DNA of 14,177 bases. It comes from Bdellovibrionales bacterium. Lineage in GTDB: Bacteria; Bdellovibrionota; Bdellovibrionia; Bdellovibrionales; UBA1609. Below are positions 1 through 7,078 of the stretch, piece by piece (within the stretch, counting starts at the first letter, position 1; each line of letters starts with the position of its first letter). A program made the translations under genes and the position numbers. The stretch covers positions 3,103 to 17,279 of the forward strand of contig JAGRAA010000177.1 of the NCBI GenBank assembly GCA_020435185.1. Reading direction: 5' to 3'. Under the pieces are notes generated by a model, which ran no database searches, was not told the origin of the DNA, and worked only from the letters and a program-made list of their open reading frames with translations.

Positions 1-1161
1 AGCAAAGTAACGGGCAAGCTTGTTGATTCAGTGACGAATATACTGAGCTCAAAACTTTTTGCTCGCCTAAAATATGAAGAAGATTACTTAGATCACCATC
101 TTAATTTTGAAGTAAAAAAAGGACAAGAAACCCTCTGGTTTATGGAGAAAATTCGATGGTTTCAATTTTCTTTTGCCCTTCTCCTTCAAGTTGGAGTCTT
201 ACTTTTTTCAGTTTACCTATGGGAACAAAAAGCTCTGACTATTGGGCAGTTCACCATGGTCACCAGCTTGTCTTTGCTCATTATCAATGATGCTAGAGGG
301 CTGAGTCGAAGGTTTTTAGAATTTTTCGAATATATCGGAAATATAAACGATGGGGTTTCAATCATGATCGTAGATCATGAAATTATTGACTCCCCTCACT
401 CTAAAGAACTTCAAGTGACACAGGGAGCGATTCAATTTAAAAATGTTGGCTTTAAATATAATGATGGCAAGCATGTTTTTAAAAACCTCAACCTACAGAT
501 TGCTCCTAGAGAACGGATTGGACTTGTGGGTTTTTCTGGATCAGGGAAATCCACTCTCATCAATCTTTTATTGAGACTTTACGAAATACAGAATGGAAGC
601 ATAGAAATAGATGGGCAAAGTATCTCAGAGGTAACACAAGACTCTCTAAGAGATAACATCGCTATGATTCCCCAGGACCCCTCTCTCTTTCACCGAAGCC
701 TATTAGAAAATATACGCTATGGAAAAATCGATGCCACCGATGACGAGGTCATTGCTGCAGCTAAGCTAGCTCATGCACACGATTTCATCTGTGAGCAACC
801 CGAAGGATATGCTTCACTTGTCGGCGAACGAGGAGTAAAGCTTTCTGGGGGACAGAGACAACGAATCGCTATCGCTCGAGCTATTTTAAAGAACAGTCCC
901 ATCTTAGTTCTTGATGAAGCCACATCCAGTCTCGATTCTCATACTGAATACGAAATCCAACAAGGGCTAGAAAATTTAATGAAAGACAAAACAGTCGTCG
1001 TTATCGCCCATAGACTTTCTACAATAAGCCATCTCGATCGAATTATTGTATTCAACGACGGGGAAGTTGTAGAAACAGGCTCACACGATACTCTACTGCA
1101 AAATCAAAAACACTATTATCATTTATGGAGTATGCAAGCTGGTGGATTTCTGCCCTTGTAA
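1..1161 (+). CDS. ABC transporter, permease-ATPase fusion (5' end outside window)
   Basis: This is the C-terminal 386 residues of a half-size ABC exporter. It would pair as a dimer in the inner membrane and use ATP to move an unidentified substrate, typically outward. The frame is open to base 1 with no stop, and the first ten codons continue the last intracellular loop, so the GTG at 31 is not the true start. Probably some 200 residues are missing. Two membrane segments (about 135-310) precede a complete nucleotide-binding domain: Walker A GFSGSGKST at 529-555, Q-loop in IPQDPSLF, signature LSGGQRQR at 841-864, Walker B ILVLDEATSSLD and H-loop AHRLST. All catalytic residues are present. The TAA stop overlaps the repeat at 1160-1274, and the gene converges on proS. 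The fold type (MsbA/MdlB-like) is clear; the substrate is unknown. Confidence 0.93.
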   Translation, partial: SKVTGKLVDSVTNILSSKLFARLKYEEDYLDHHLNFEVKKGQETLWFMEKIRWFQFSFALLLQVGVLLFSVYLWEQKALTIGQFTMVTSLSLLIINDARGLSRRFLEFFEYIGNINDGVSIMIVDHEIIDSPHSKELQVTQGAIQFKNVGFKYNDGKHVFKNLNLQIAPRERIGLVGFSGSGKSTLINLLLRLYEIQNGSIEIDGQSISEVTQDSLRDNIAMIPQDPSLFHRSLLENIRYGKIDATDDEVIAAAKLAHAHDFICEQPEGYASLVGERGVKLSGGQRQRIAIARAILKNSPILVLDEATSSLDSHTEYEIQQGLENLMKDKTVVVIAHRLSTISHLDRIIVFNDGEVVETGSHDTLLQNQKHYYHLWSMQAGGFLPL

Positions 1162-1274
1162 AAGGTACGGACACACTTTGGTGTCCATAAGGCGTTAAAT
1201 AGACGCTTCAATACCTAAATTCTTCTTAAAATTAAATGACGCTCCATGGACACCAAAGTGTGTCCGTACCTTTT
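1160..1274. repeat. Palindromic REPIN/MITE-like element, copy 1
   Basis: This 115-bp inverted repeat has terminal arms that match perfectly for 29 bp (1160-1188 against 1246-1274), beginning AAAAGGTACGGACAC and ending GTGTCCGTACCTTTT. Each arm holds an 18-nt hairpin, GGACACACTTTGGTGTCC at 1169-1186 and its complement at 1248-1265, next to a GTAC tetranucleotide. After a short mismatch the inner arms pair again (GCGT with ACGC). The core, about 1195-1230, is AT-rich. A second copy in the same orientation lies at 6948-7065. Left and right arms differ beyond the hairpins (ATAAGGCGT on the left; AAATGACGCTC on the right), and both copies keep the distinction. Two inverted hairpin units around a spacer match the architecture of REPINs moved by REP-associated tyrosine transposases. 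That identity is inferred, since no transposase is present here. Confidence 0.88.
1160..1274. terminator. Probable two-way terminator between convergent genes
   Basis: On either strand, the RNA would fold the two 29-nt arms together and end in a run of four U, with A-run and T-run at opposite ends. The ABC-transporter stop (1159-1161) and the proS stop (1273-1275) both overlap the ends, so this is the only sequence available to end either transcript. The long loop between the arms makes it an unconventional intrinsic terminator, and the smaller hairpins are separated from the T-run by GTACC. The role is inferred from position and structure. Confidence 0.55.
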
Positions 1275-3009
1275 ATCTATAAAATTCTTCTACGTACTGA
1301 ACAACACCTTCTGGCGCCAGCTTTACAGTCTCTTTATCTGACCTTTTGGTTACCTCAATTTCATTATTTTTGAGGCCCTTACCACCAATAGTGATACGCA
1401 AAGGCATTCCTAAAAGATCTGCATCCTTAAATTTAACTCCGGGTCGCTCAGCTCGATCATCAACTAAGCAATCAATACCCTTAGACTCCAAGTCAGAATA
1501 AATTCTTTGTGTTTCATTCCAAACAGTATCGTCACCAGGGTCTAAACAGCAAATATGAACCTTGTAAGGAGCAATGCTCTTGACCCAAATCATTCCATCC
1601 TTGTCATTATTTTGCTCAATAGCGGCTTGAAGAGTTCTAGACACTCCAATCCCATAACAGCCCATTTCTAAAGGATTACTTTTTCCATTATTATCCAAAA
1701 AATTTGCATTCATTGCTTTCGAATACTTGGTTCCAAGATAAAAAATATGGCCTACTTCAATACCTCTGAATGATCTCAATTTCCCATCACCAACAGGATT
1801 TTTATCACCCTCTTTCGCGACCCGTATATCTACAAACTGACTCACTTTAAAATCTCTTGGATAATTCACGTTTCTTAAATGGTAATCATCCTGATTCGCT
1901 CCAACTATGATATTGTTTAAAGTCTCTAAGGCGGTATCCGCATAAATAGGTATCTGCAAACCAACAGGGCCACAGCTTCCCGGTGAAGCACCTGTCAACT
2001 CCTTGACCTCTGAATCACTGAGCATCTGAGGAGGATTTGCAAATCCAAGAAGGTTTTTTAGCTTGATTAAATTGACTTCATCACTGCCTCTTAACAAAAC
2101 AGCAAAAGGCTTTAAATCTTTCAAAGCTCTATTGGCTTCTGGCATATCCACACCAGTAAAAAATAAAGTCTTCACTAAACTACTCTCTGCACATTTCAAA
2201 AAAGAAGACAGCTCCTTAATTGTTCTACATCCTTTAGTTTCAAACTTTTCAAGCGATAATTCTTTTTCTTGGGAGTAAATCGTTTCAAAATCTTTAGCAG
2301 GACAAACTTCTGCATTTGCCGCATAATCTCCCGACTCACTAACCAACAAATGGTCTTCACCACTATCAGCCAACACATGAAATTCTTCAGAAAGGTTTCC
2401 TCCAATATTTCCAGAGTCTGCTTTTACCATTCTAAAATCTACCCCTACACGACTAAAAATATTAATGTAAGCTTGCTTCAATCGCTCATAAGACTCCATA
2501 GCTTTTTCTTTAGACTCATCAAAGCTATAAGCATCCTTCATTAAAAATTCTCTTCCGCGCATCAAACCAAATCGAGGTCGAATTTCATCTCTAAATTTAG
2601 TTTGAATTTGATATAACGTTCTTGGCAAATCTCTATAACTTTTAATATCTTTTCTTGCATAATCAGTGACGACTTCCTCATGAGTTGCCCCTAAACAGAA
2701 GTCATGACCATTTCTATTTTGAAATTTTAAAAGACCATCTCCCATTTCTTGCCAACGGTTTGTTTCTTCCCACAACTCACGAGGCTGCACCATAGGCATG
2801 AGAATTTCTGTACATCCGGCTTTATCTAATTCTTCTCGAATTATATTTTCTAACTTTCTTAACGATCTTAAAGCCAATGGACCATAGGTATATATTCCGG
2901 GAGCCAATTTTTTTATCAACCCCCCTCTGACCATCAGTATATGACTAGGAATCTCTGCATCACTAGGAGCTTCTTTTAATGTGTAAATATGCGACTCTGA
3001 CCATTTCAT
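1273..3009 (-). CDS. proS: Prolyl-tRNA synthetase (bacterial type, with editing domain)
   Basis: This cytoplasmic class II enzyme charges tRNA-Pro with proline. Its 578 aa match the usual E. coli-type length of about 570. Class II motif 2 spans residues 139-163 (core RPRFGLMRGREF) and motif 3 is GCYGIGVSRT at 450-459. Between them, at about 224-407, sits the inserted YbaK-like editing domain that clears mischarged Ala-tRNA-Pro. It keeps a lysine in SLVKTLFF (K280), the GASPGSCGPVGL loop and a histidine in GANQDDYHLRN. The C-terminal anticodon-binding domain covers about 480-578 (DDRAERPGVKFKDADLLG). The start is supported by GAGGT six bases before the ATG, and that ribosome site overlaps the ntrX stop codon. 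proS is thus the last gene of the ntrYX operon and probably depends on its transcription. Confidence 0.97.
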   Translation of the reverse strand: MKWSESHIYTLKEAPSDAEIPSHILMVRGGLIKKLAPGIYTYGPLALRSLRKLENIIREELDKAGCTEILMPMVQPRELWEETNRWQEMGDGLLKFQNRNGHDFCLGATHEEVVTDYARKDIKSYRDLPRTLYQIQTKFRDEIRPRFGLMRGREFLMKDAYSFDESKEKAMESYERLKQAYINIFSRVGVDFRMVKADSGNIGGNLSEEFHVLADSGEDHLLVSESGDYAANAEVCPAKDFETIYSQEKELSLEKFETKGCRTIKELSSFLKCAESSLVKTLFFTGVDMPEANRALKDLKPFAVLLRGSDEVNLIKLKNLLGFANPPQMLSDSEVKELTGASPGSCGPVGLQIPIYADTALETLNNIIVGANQDDYHLRNVNYPRDFKVSQFVDIRVAKEGDKNPVGDGKLRSFRGIEVGHIFYLGTKYSKAMNANFLDNNGKSNPLEMGCYGIGVSRTLQAAIEQNNDKDGMIWVKSIAPYKVHICCLDPGDDTVWNETQRIYSDLESKGIDCLVDDRAERPGVKFKDADLLGMPLRITIGGKGLKNNEIEVTKRSDKETVKLAPEGVVQYVEEFYR

Positions 3010-3017
3010 GCTTTACC

Positions 3018-4382
3018 TCAATTAATATCCAACCCGAAGGATTTTATTTTTCTATGCAGGTAGCTTCTCTCTAACCCGACCTTCTCGGCTGTTTTTGTAA
3101 TATTTCCGTTGTTGTCTTCTATCATTTTCACCAAAAACTCTTTTTCAAATTTAGCTCTGGCCTCTCTAAAACTTAACCCCTCTGGAAGAGATGAATTTAT
3201 CTCAATATTTAATCCGGCATATTGAATATCCGATGCCGTCACGACGGGACCAGGAGTTAAAATATAAACTCTTTCTACAAAATTTTTAAGTTCTCTTACA
3301 TTTCCTGGCCAAGCATACTGCGACAACATTTTCATCGCCTGCTCGTTAAATATCTTTGAATCAAATCCACCTTGTCTTGAAAAGTGAACAGAGAAATGAT
3401 CGATAAGAACTGGAATATCCTCTAGACGGTCTCTTAAATTCGGAACGCTAAAGGGTACGACATTAAGTCGATAATATAAATCTTCTCTGAAACTTCCTTT
3501 TCTAATTTCTTCTTCTAAATTTTTATTGGTCGCAGCAACAATTCTCACATCTGCATAAATCGACTCTAATCCTCCGACTCTTTGAAATTTTCTTTCTTGC
3601 AAAATCCTTAATAACTTGGCCTGAGCATCTAGGCTCATATCACCTATTTCGTCTAAAAATAAAGTTCCCCCTTGAGCATAATCAAACTTTCCTAGTTTTG
3701 TCTTATCTGCTCCAGTGAAAGCTCCTTTTTCGTATCCAAACAACTCCGACTCGATAAGATCTTTGGGAATAGCCGCACAGTTTACTTCTACAAAGGTTTT
3801 ACTCGCTCTAGAACTTAAATAATGAATGTTCTGAGCTACCAGTTCTTTTCCGGTTCCATTCTCTCCGCTGATCAACACCCAGGATTCCGTAGGTGCTACA
3901 CGAGCAATCATTTGCTTCAATTTAACAATAGGAGCGGAGTCCCCGATGATGGCAATGCTAGAGCGTAATCGATTGAGTAAAACACCCTTTTCTTTCTTTT
4001 CACTTTGATAACTTAAAATATTATGAATCAATATAGATATTTTATCTAACGACAAAGGTTTTTCCACAAAATCCCAAGCTCCGAACTTTGTAGCCTTAAC
4101 CGCAGTTTCAATCGTGCCATGTCCAGACATTATAATAAACTGAACACTCGGATGTTGAATTTTCGCCTGCTTTAAGACCTCAAGTCCATCGAGTCGACCA
4201 GGCATCCATATGTCTAAAAGAACAATGTCCGGCTTAAAATCAGAAAGCTTTAATAACCCGTCCTCGCCATCTACAGCAAGTTCAACATTATAGCCATCAT
4301 CTTTTAAGGAGTCCGACAACACATTTCGTATTGCTTTCTCATCATCAATGACTAGAATTTTAATTTCATGATTTTTCTTCAT
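3018..4382 (-). CDS. ntrX: NtrX-type sigma54-dependent response regulator
   Basis: This 454-aa cytoplasmic activator would be phosphorylated by the adjacent NtrY kinase and then drive RNA polymerase carrying sigma54. The receiver domain (about 6-122) has acidic D13/D14, phospho-acceptor D57 in VLLDIWMPG, S86 and K108. The central AAA+ domain has Walker A GENGTGKE (173-180), the sigma54-contact loop GAFTGA (220-225) and Walker B LFLDEI (241-246), so it should be a competent sigma54 activator. A Fis-type helix-turn-helix closes the protein (about 412-454, NITKTAEKVGLERSYLHRKI). The start overlaps the end of ntrY by 17 bp and has AGGAG eight bases upstream. NtrC or another family member is possible on sequence alone; the NtrY partner favours NtrX. 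Its target promoters are not visible here. Confidence 0.92.
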   Translation of the reverse strand: MKKNHEIKILVIDDEKAIRNVLSDSLKDDGYNVELAVDGEDGLLKLSDFKPDIVLLDIWMPGRLDGLEVLKQAKIQHPSVQFIIMSGHGTIETAVKATKFGAWDFVEKPLSLDKISILIHNILSYQSEKKEKGVLLNRLRSSIAIIGDSAPIVKLKQMIARVAPTESWVLISGENGTGKELVAQNIHYLSSRASKTFVEVNCAAIPKDLIESELFGYEKGAFTGADKTKLGKFDYAQGGTLFLDEIGDMSLDAQAKLLRILQERKFQRVGGLESIYADVRIVAATNKNLEEEIRKGSFREDLYYRLNVVPFSVPNLRDRLEDIPVLIDHFSVHFSRQGGFDSKIFNEQAMKMLSQYAWPGNVRELKNFVERVYILTPGPVVTASDIQYAGLNIEINSSLPEGLSFREARAKFEKEFLVKMIEDNNGNITKTAEKVGLERSYLHRKIKSFGLDIN

Positions 4383-6624
4383 TACTTAAACTCCTGTTAT
4401 CTACGTTATAACTCACATCCATGTTTTTTAAAATAATAACCGGTAGTTCGATTATAATTTTTGTACCTTTAGGGTTTTGAGCAAACGCTCGTATAAAACC
4501 ATTATGATCCTCAATCGTTCTTTTCACAATCGCTAACCCCAAACCCGTACCATTTGCCTTAGTGGTGACGTAAGGCTCAAATACGCGATGGGTCAGATCT
4601 TTGGGGATTCCTATTCCATTATCTATAACAGATATCCGAACAATTTTAAGAGTTTCATCATATCTCGTTCTTATGACTACGTGAGGATCATCACATCCCT
4701 CTAAAGCTTTAAGTGAATTGTCGATAACGTTTGTCATAACACGCTTTATCTGCTCGGGATCAAACGAAAAATCAGGAAGGCCTTTATCGGGTTTAAAATC
4801 TATATCTATAGAACGCTCAATCGTAGTGGATTGAAAAACAAGTAACGACTGATCAATGACAGAGTTTAGGTTAGAAATGACAGGTTTCGCCTTTGGAAGC
4901 CGAGCAAACTGACTAAATTCATTAACCAATCTCTTCAAATCATCCACTTGCTCAATTATCATTTGAGTACAATTGTCAAAAGCTTCATCTTGAACCTGTG
5001 CTCCGAACTTCTTATTTAATCTCTGAGCTGAAAGCTTAATAGGAGTTAAAGGATTTTTGATCTCATGAGCAATTCGCCTAGCAACTTCTCGCCAGGCCAC
5101 TGCTCTTTGAGCATTTACCACTGGAGTGAGGTCATCAAAAACAACAACCTTACCGATTTCGTTTCTTTCGTCATCATATAAAACTGATAAAGTAAGAGAC
5201 AAAGGCACACTCTTACTCCCCACTGTAATATGCATTTCTCTTTGAATAGACGAAGCTCTATGGTCTCGAATAGCACTGATCAAGCTTAAAAAAGTAGAAT
5301 AGTGCTCTCCTCCAATGAGTTTTTGAATATTTTGTCCAATATAATCATCAGCTTCAATTTCTAATAACTTTTCAGCTCTTTTGTTAATCATGGTGATCAT
5401 ATTGTCTTTATCCACACTGATCACACCCGTGCTCACACTACTTAAAACCACTTCTATATATCTTGAGTGCTTATCCAACTGAGAAAGAGTCTGCCTAAGC
5501 TGAACGTTCGCCTCTTTCACTTCGTTCTCCGACTTCTCAATAGCTTTTGACATTGTATTGAAGCTTGTTACTAACTCTTTCAATTCTCTCGAATTGGTTT
5601 TAACCTGTACATTATCAAAAAAACCTCTCGCCATTTGACGAGAAGCTTGTGCCAACGCGTCTAAAGGAATAGACAATTGCTTTGCCAAATGAACAGCAAA
5701 CCAGGTCGCAAACAAAATAATTGTTAACGTCATCAATACAAGCAAAACGTGATATCCAGACTTCAAATGATACTTTAATGGATTAATATCTCTAAACTCC
5801 TGATAAGCTGCCTCAATATCATCCATTCTAGAAAGCAAAGAAAGAGGAACAAACGTAGAAACCACAATAGCTCCATGATTCTTTGTAGGAACAATAGCTC
5901 GGATAAGATTCCCTTTAGAAAAATCATGAACTAAACTCGTCGGTTTATTGTTTAAAACCGCCTTTTTGAGAGTCTCTAAGGATACCCTTGGAATCTCATT
6001 ATTTAACTCTAAAGATGTACTCATCTTTCTCTTACCCAGAAGTCCTGGATAATACTCAATGGCATCTAAGTGATAAAGATCTCTCCATTTTTCGAAGTTT
6101 TGTTTTGTAATCAAAGTTTCTGAATGAGAAATTCCATTAGCTATCTGTTGTGCAAAATGAAAATTTTTATTTTTAGCTCTTTCATGATAGCTGTTTGTCA
6201 CCTCGAAAGAACTTTTAAGGACACCAACCATTTTCTTTGAGAACCATTTTTCAAAACTGTTGTTGATGTAAAACACACTAATTAAAAACATCAAAACCGT
6301 AGGCACAAAACTAAATGCAGTAAAGGCTACCAGCAATTTACTTTTTAAAGATCGGCCAAAAAAGCCTTTTTCTTCTTCCGCAAAAACTTTGACGATATTG
6401 CGAAAGATCATAAATAAAATAAATAAAAAAAGTATTAAGTTAAAATTAACAAGACCAAAAAAGAAAATAGAATGAACAAAGGGAAGAGTCTGACTTATTT
6501 CAAAAAGTCTAAACTCAATCCACGTTAAAATTAAAAAAAGCATAAGCATAAGAACAATCGCAACTTTTTCATTGCGCCGCTTACGCTTTTCTTTCATTGG
6601 GAGGTTACTTAATTGGTTTGTCAT
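4366..6624 (-). CDS. ntrY: NtrY-type membrane sensor histidine kinase
   Basis: This 752-aa inner-membrane sensor would autophosphorylate and pass phosphate to NtrX. Three membrane segments lie near the N terminus (about 21-41, 50-78 and 97-120). A probable periplasmic sensing stretch follows (about 121-290), then a fourth segment (about 291-313). A HAMP linker (about 314-365) leads to a PAS domain (about 385-500). The HisKA domain has H520 in RIAHEIKNPLTPIKLSAQRL. The ATPase domain has N636 in NVIDNSLKALE, DNGIGIP (668-674) and GTGLGLAIV (692-700). This is the order expected of NtrY, and all catalytic residues are present. A tail of some 25 residues follows the ATPase domain. The start lies 10 bp after the 89-aa gene and has no good Shine-Dalgarno, so translation is probably coupled to it. 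The signal sensed is unknown; nitrogen or redox control is known for relatives only. Confidence 0.93.
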   Translation of the reverse strand: MTNQLSNLPMKEKRKRRNEKVAIVLMLMLFLILTWIEFRLFEISQTLPFVHSIFFFGLVNFNLILFLFILFMIFRNIVKVFAEEEKGFFGRSLKSKLLVAFTAFSFVPTVLMFLISVFYINNSFEKWFSKKMVGVLKSSFEVTNSYHERAKNKNFHFAQQIANGISHSETLITKQNFEKWRDLYHLDAIEYYPGLLGKRKMSTSLELNNEIPRVSLETLKKAVLNNKPTSLVHDFSKGNLIRAIVPTKNHGAIVVSTFVPLSLLSRMDDIEAAYQEFRDINPLKYHLKSGYHVLLVLMTLTIILFATWFAVHLAKQLSIPLDALAQASRQMARGFFDNVQVKTNSRELKELVTSFNTMSKAIEKSENEVKEANVQLRQTLSQLDKHSRYIEVVLSSVSTGVISVDKDNMITMINKRAEKLLEIEADDYIGQNIQKLIGGEHYSTFLSLISAIRDHRASSIQREMHITVGSKSVPLSLTLSVLYDDERNEIGKVVVFDDLTPVVNAQRAVAWREVARRIAHEIKNPLTPIKLSAQRLNKKFGAQVQDEAFDNCTQMIIEQVDDLKRLVNEFSQFARLPKAKPVISNLNSVIDQSLLVFQSTTIERSIDIDFKPDKGLPDFSFDPEQIKRVMTNVIDNSLKALEGCDDPHVVIRTRYDETLKIVRISVIDNGIGIPKDLTHRVFEPYVTTKANGTGLGLAIVKRTIEDHNGFIRAFAQNPKGTKIIIELPVIILKNMDVSYNVDNRSLSNEEKS

Positions 6625-6634
6625 TTACCATTAA

Positions 6635-6904
6635 TTATTGAATTTGGTGATAAAGGTTTTTTCCGACTTGAAAGGCCGGACCGCCTTGCTTAATTAACTC
6701 TAAACAAAGGTTTTTAGCTTCATCACAATTAAGTTTTTTTTCTTCAGCTGAAACTTCGGTAAAATCAAACCCAACTTCGATGAGAGCCATGTCTAAAATA
6801 AGTTTGGCATTATAACCGCTTACTCTGGTCGCTAATTCTGAGTAAAAATCTTGAACAGCAAATGGGCTAGGGGAAAGATTTTGTTCTTGGGATTGTGATT
6901 CCAT
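6635..6904 (-). CDS. Hypothetical 89-aa protein, first gene of the ntrYX-proS operon
   Basis: I do not recognise this protein. It is 89 aa and acidic, with no signal peptide or membrane segment. A flexible, Gln/Ser-rich start of about 15 residues precedes what look like two or three amphipathic helices (about 16-47 and 60-72). It ends with a loop QGGPAFQVGKNLY (about 73-85) that looks conserved-domain-like. Two cysteines (59 and 67) are too few for an obvious metal site. The reading is supported by a strong AAGGAG nine bases before the ATG and by its place 10 bp upstream of ntrY, whose own ribosome site is weak. Position suggests it is co-made with the NtrY/NtrX system, perhaps as a regulator, but no function can be assigned. 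It is not NusB, which often follows ribH. Confidence 0.8.
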   Translation of the reverse strand: MESQSQEQNLSPSPFAVQDFYSELATRVSGYNAKLILDMALIEVGFDFTEVSAEEKKLNCDEAKNLCLELIKQGGPAFQVGKNLYHQIQ

Positions 6905-6913
6905 TTATATTAT

Positions 6914-6919
6914 CTCCTT
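6914..6919 (-). promoter_or_regulatory. Strong ribosome-binding site of the 89-aa gene
   Basis: AAGGAG on the minus strand lies nine bases before the ATG at 6902-6904. It is the strongest ribosome site at the head of this operon and supports the small gene being translated. Only 43 bp separate the ATG from the repeat at 6948-7065. I see no convincing -35/-10 pair in that space, so the operon promoter may lie within the repeat or transcription may come from the rib genes. Confidence 0.7.
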
Positions 6920-6947
6920 TTTGGTTTAAGCAAGATAGAGAATGACT

Positions 6948-7065
6948 AAAAAGGTACGGACACACTTTGGTGTCCATAAGGCGTCATATATTAATTTAAA
7001 CAGCCTTATGCATTCTAAAATTTAAATGACGCTCAATGGACACCAAAGTGTGTCCGTACCTTTTT
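6948..7065. repeat. Palindromic REPIN/MITE-like element, copy 2
   Basis: This 118-bp element is homologous to 1160-1274 and lies in the same orientation. The terminal arms pair perfectly for 30 bp (6948-6977 against 7036-7065), starting AAAAAGGTACGGACAC. Hairpin units lie at 6958-6975 and 7038-7055. The first 36 bases from AAAAGG are identical to copy 1, and the last 37 or so differ from it by one base (C/A at 7034). The AT-rich core differs strongly. It contains an extra stem absent from copy 1: CATAAGGC at 6975-6982 with GCCTTATG at 7003-7010. Conserved ends around a divergent core fit a non-autonomous element recognised by its ends. It lies 13 bp beyond the ribH stop and 43 bp before the 89-aa gene. 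Confidence 0.88.
6948..7065 (-). terminator. Probable terminator of the clpB-to-ribH unit
   Basis: Minus-strand transcripts leaving ribH enter this palindrome after 13 bases. The folded arms end in five U at 6952-6948. It is the first strong inverted repeat with a T-run after the start of clpB, so it probably separates the rib block from the ntrYX-proS block. The role is inferred; partial read-through into the next operon cannot be excluded. Confidence 0.5.
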
Positions 7066-7078
7066 AACCTTTCGCTAC

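Noticed and set aside
31..1161. GTG at 31 as the real start of the ABC transporter
   Set aside because: The frame is open upstream to base 1 and the preceding codons continue a typical exporter loop. Most membrane segments would be missing, so the gene is cut by the window edge.
2063..2544. Open frames of 69-91 aa on both strands within proS
   Set aside because: They lie entirely inside a well-conserved proS reading frame in other frames, have no family motifs and no context.
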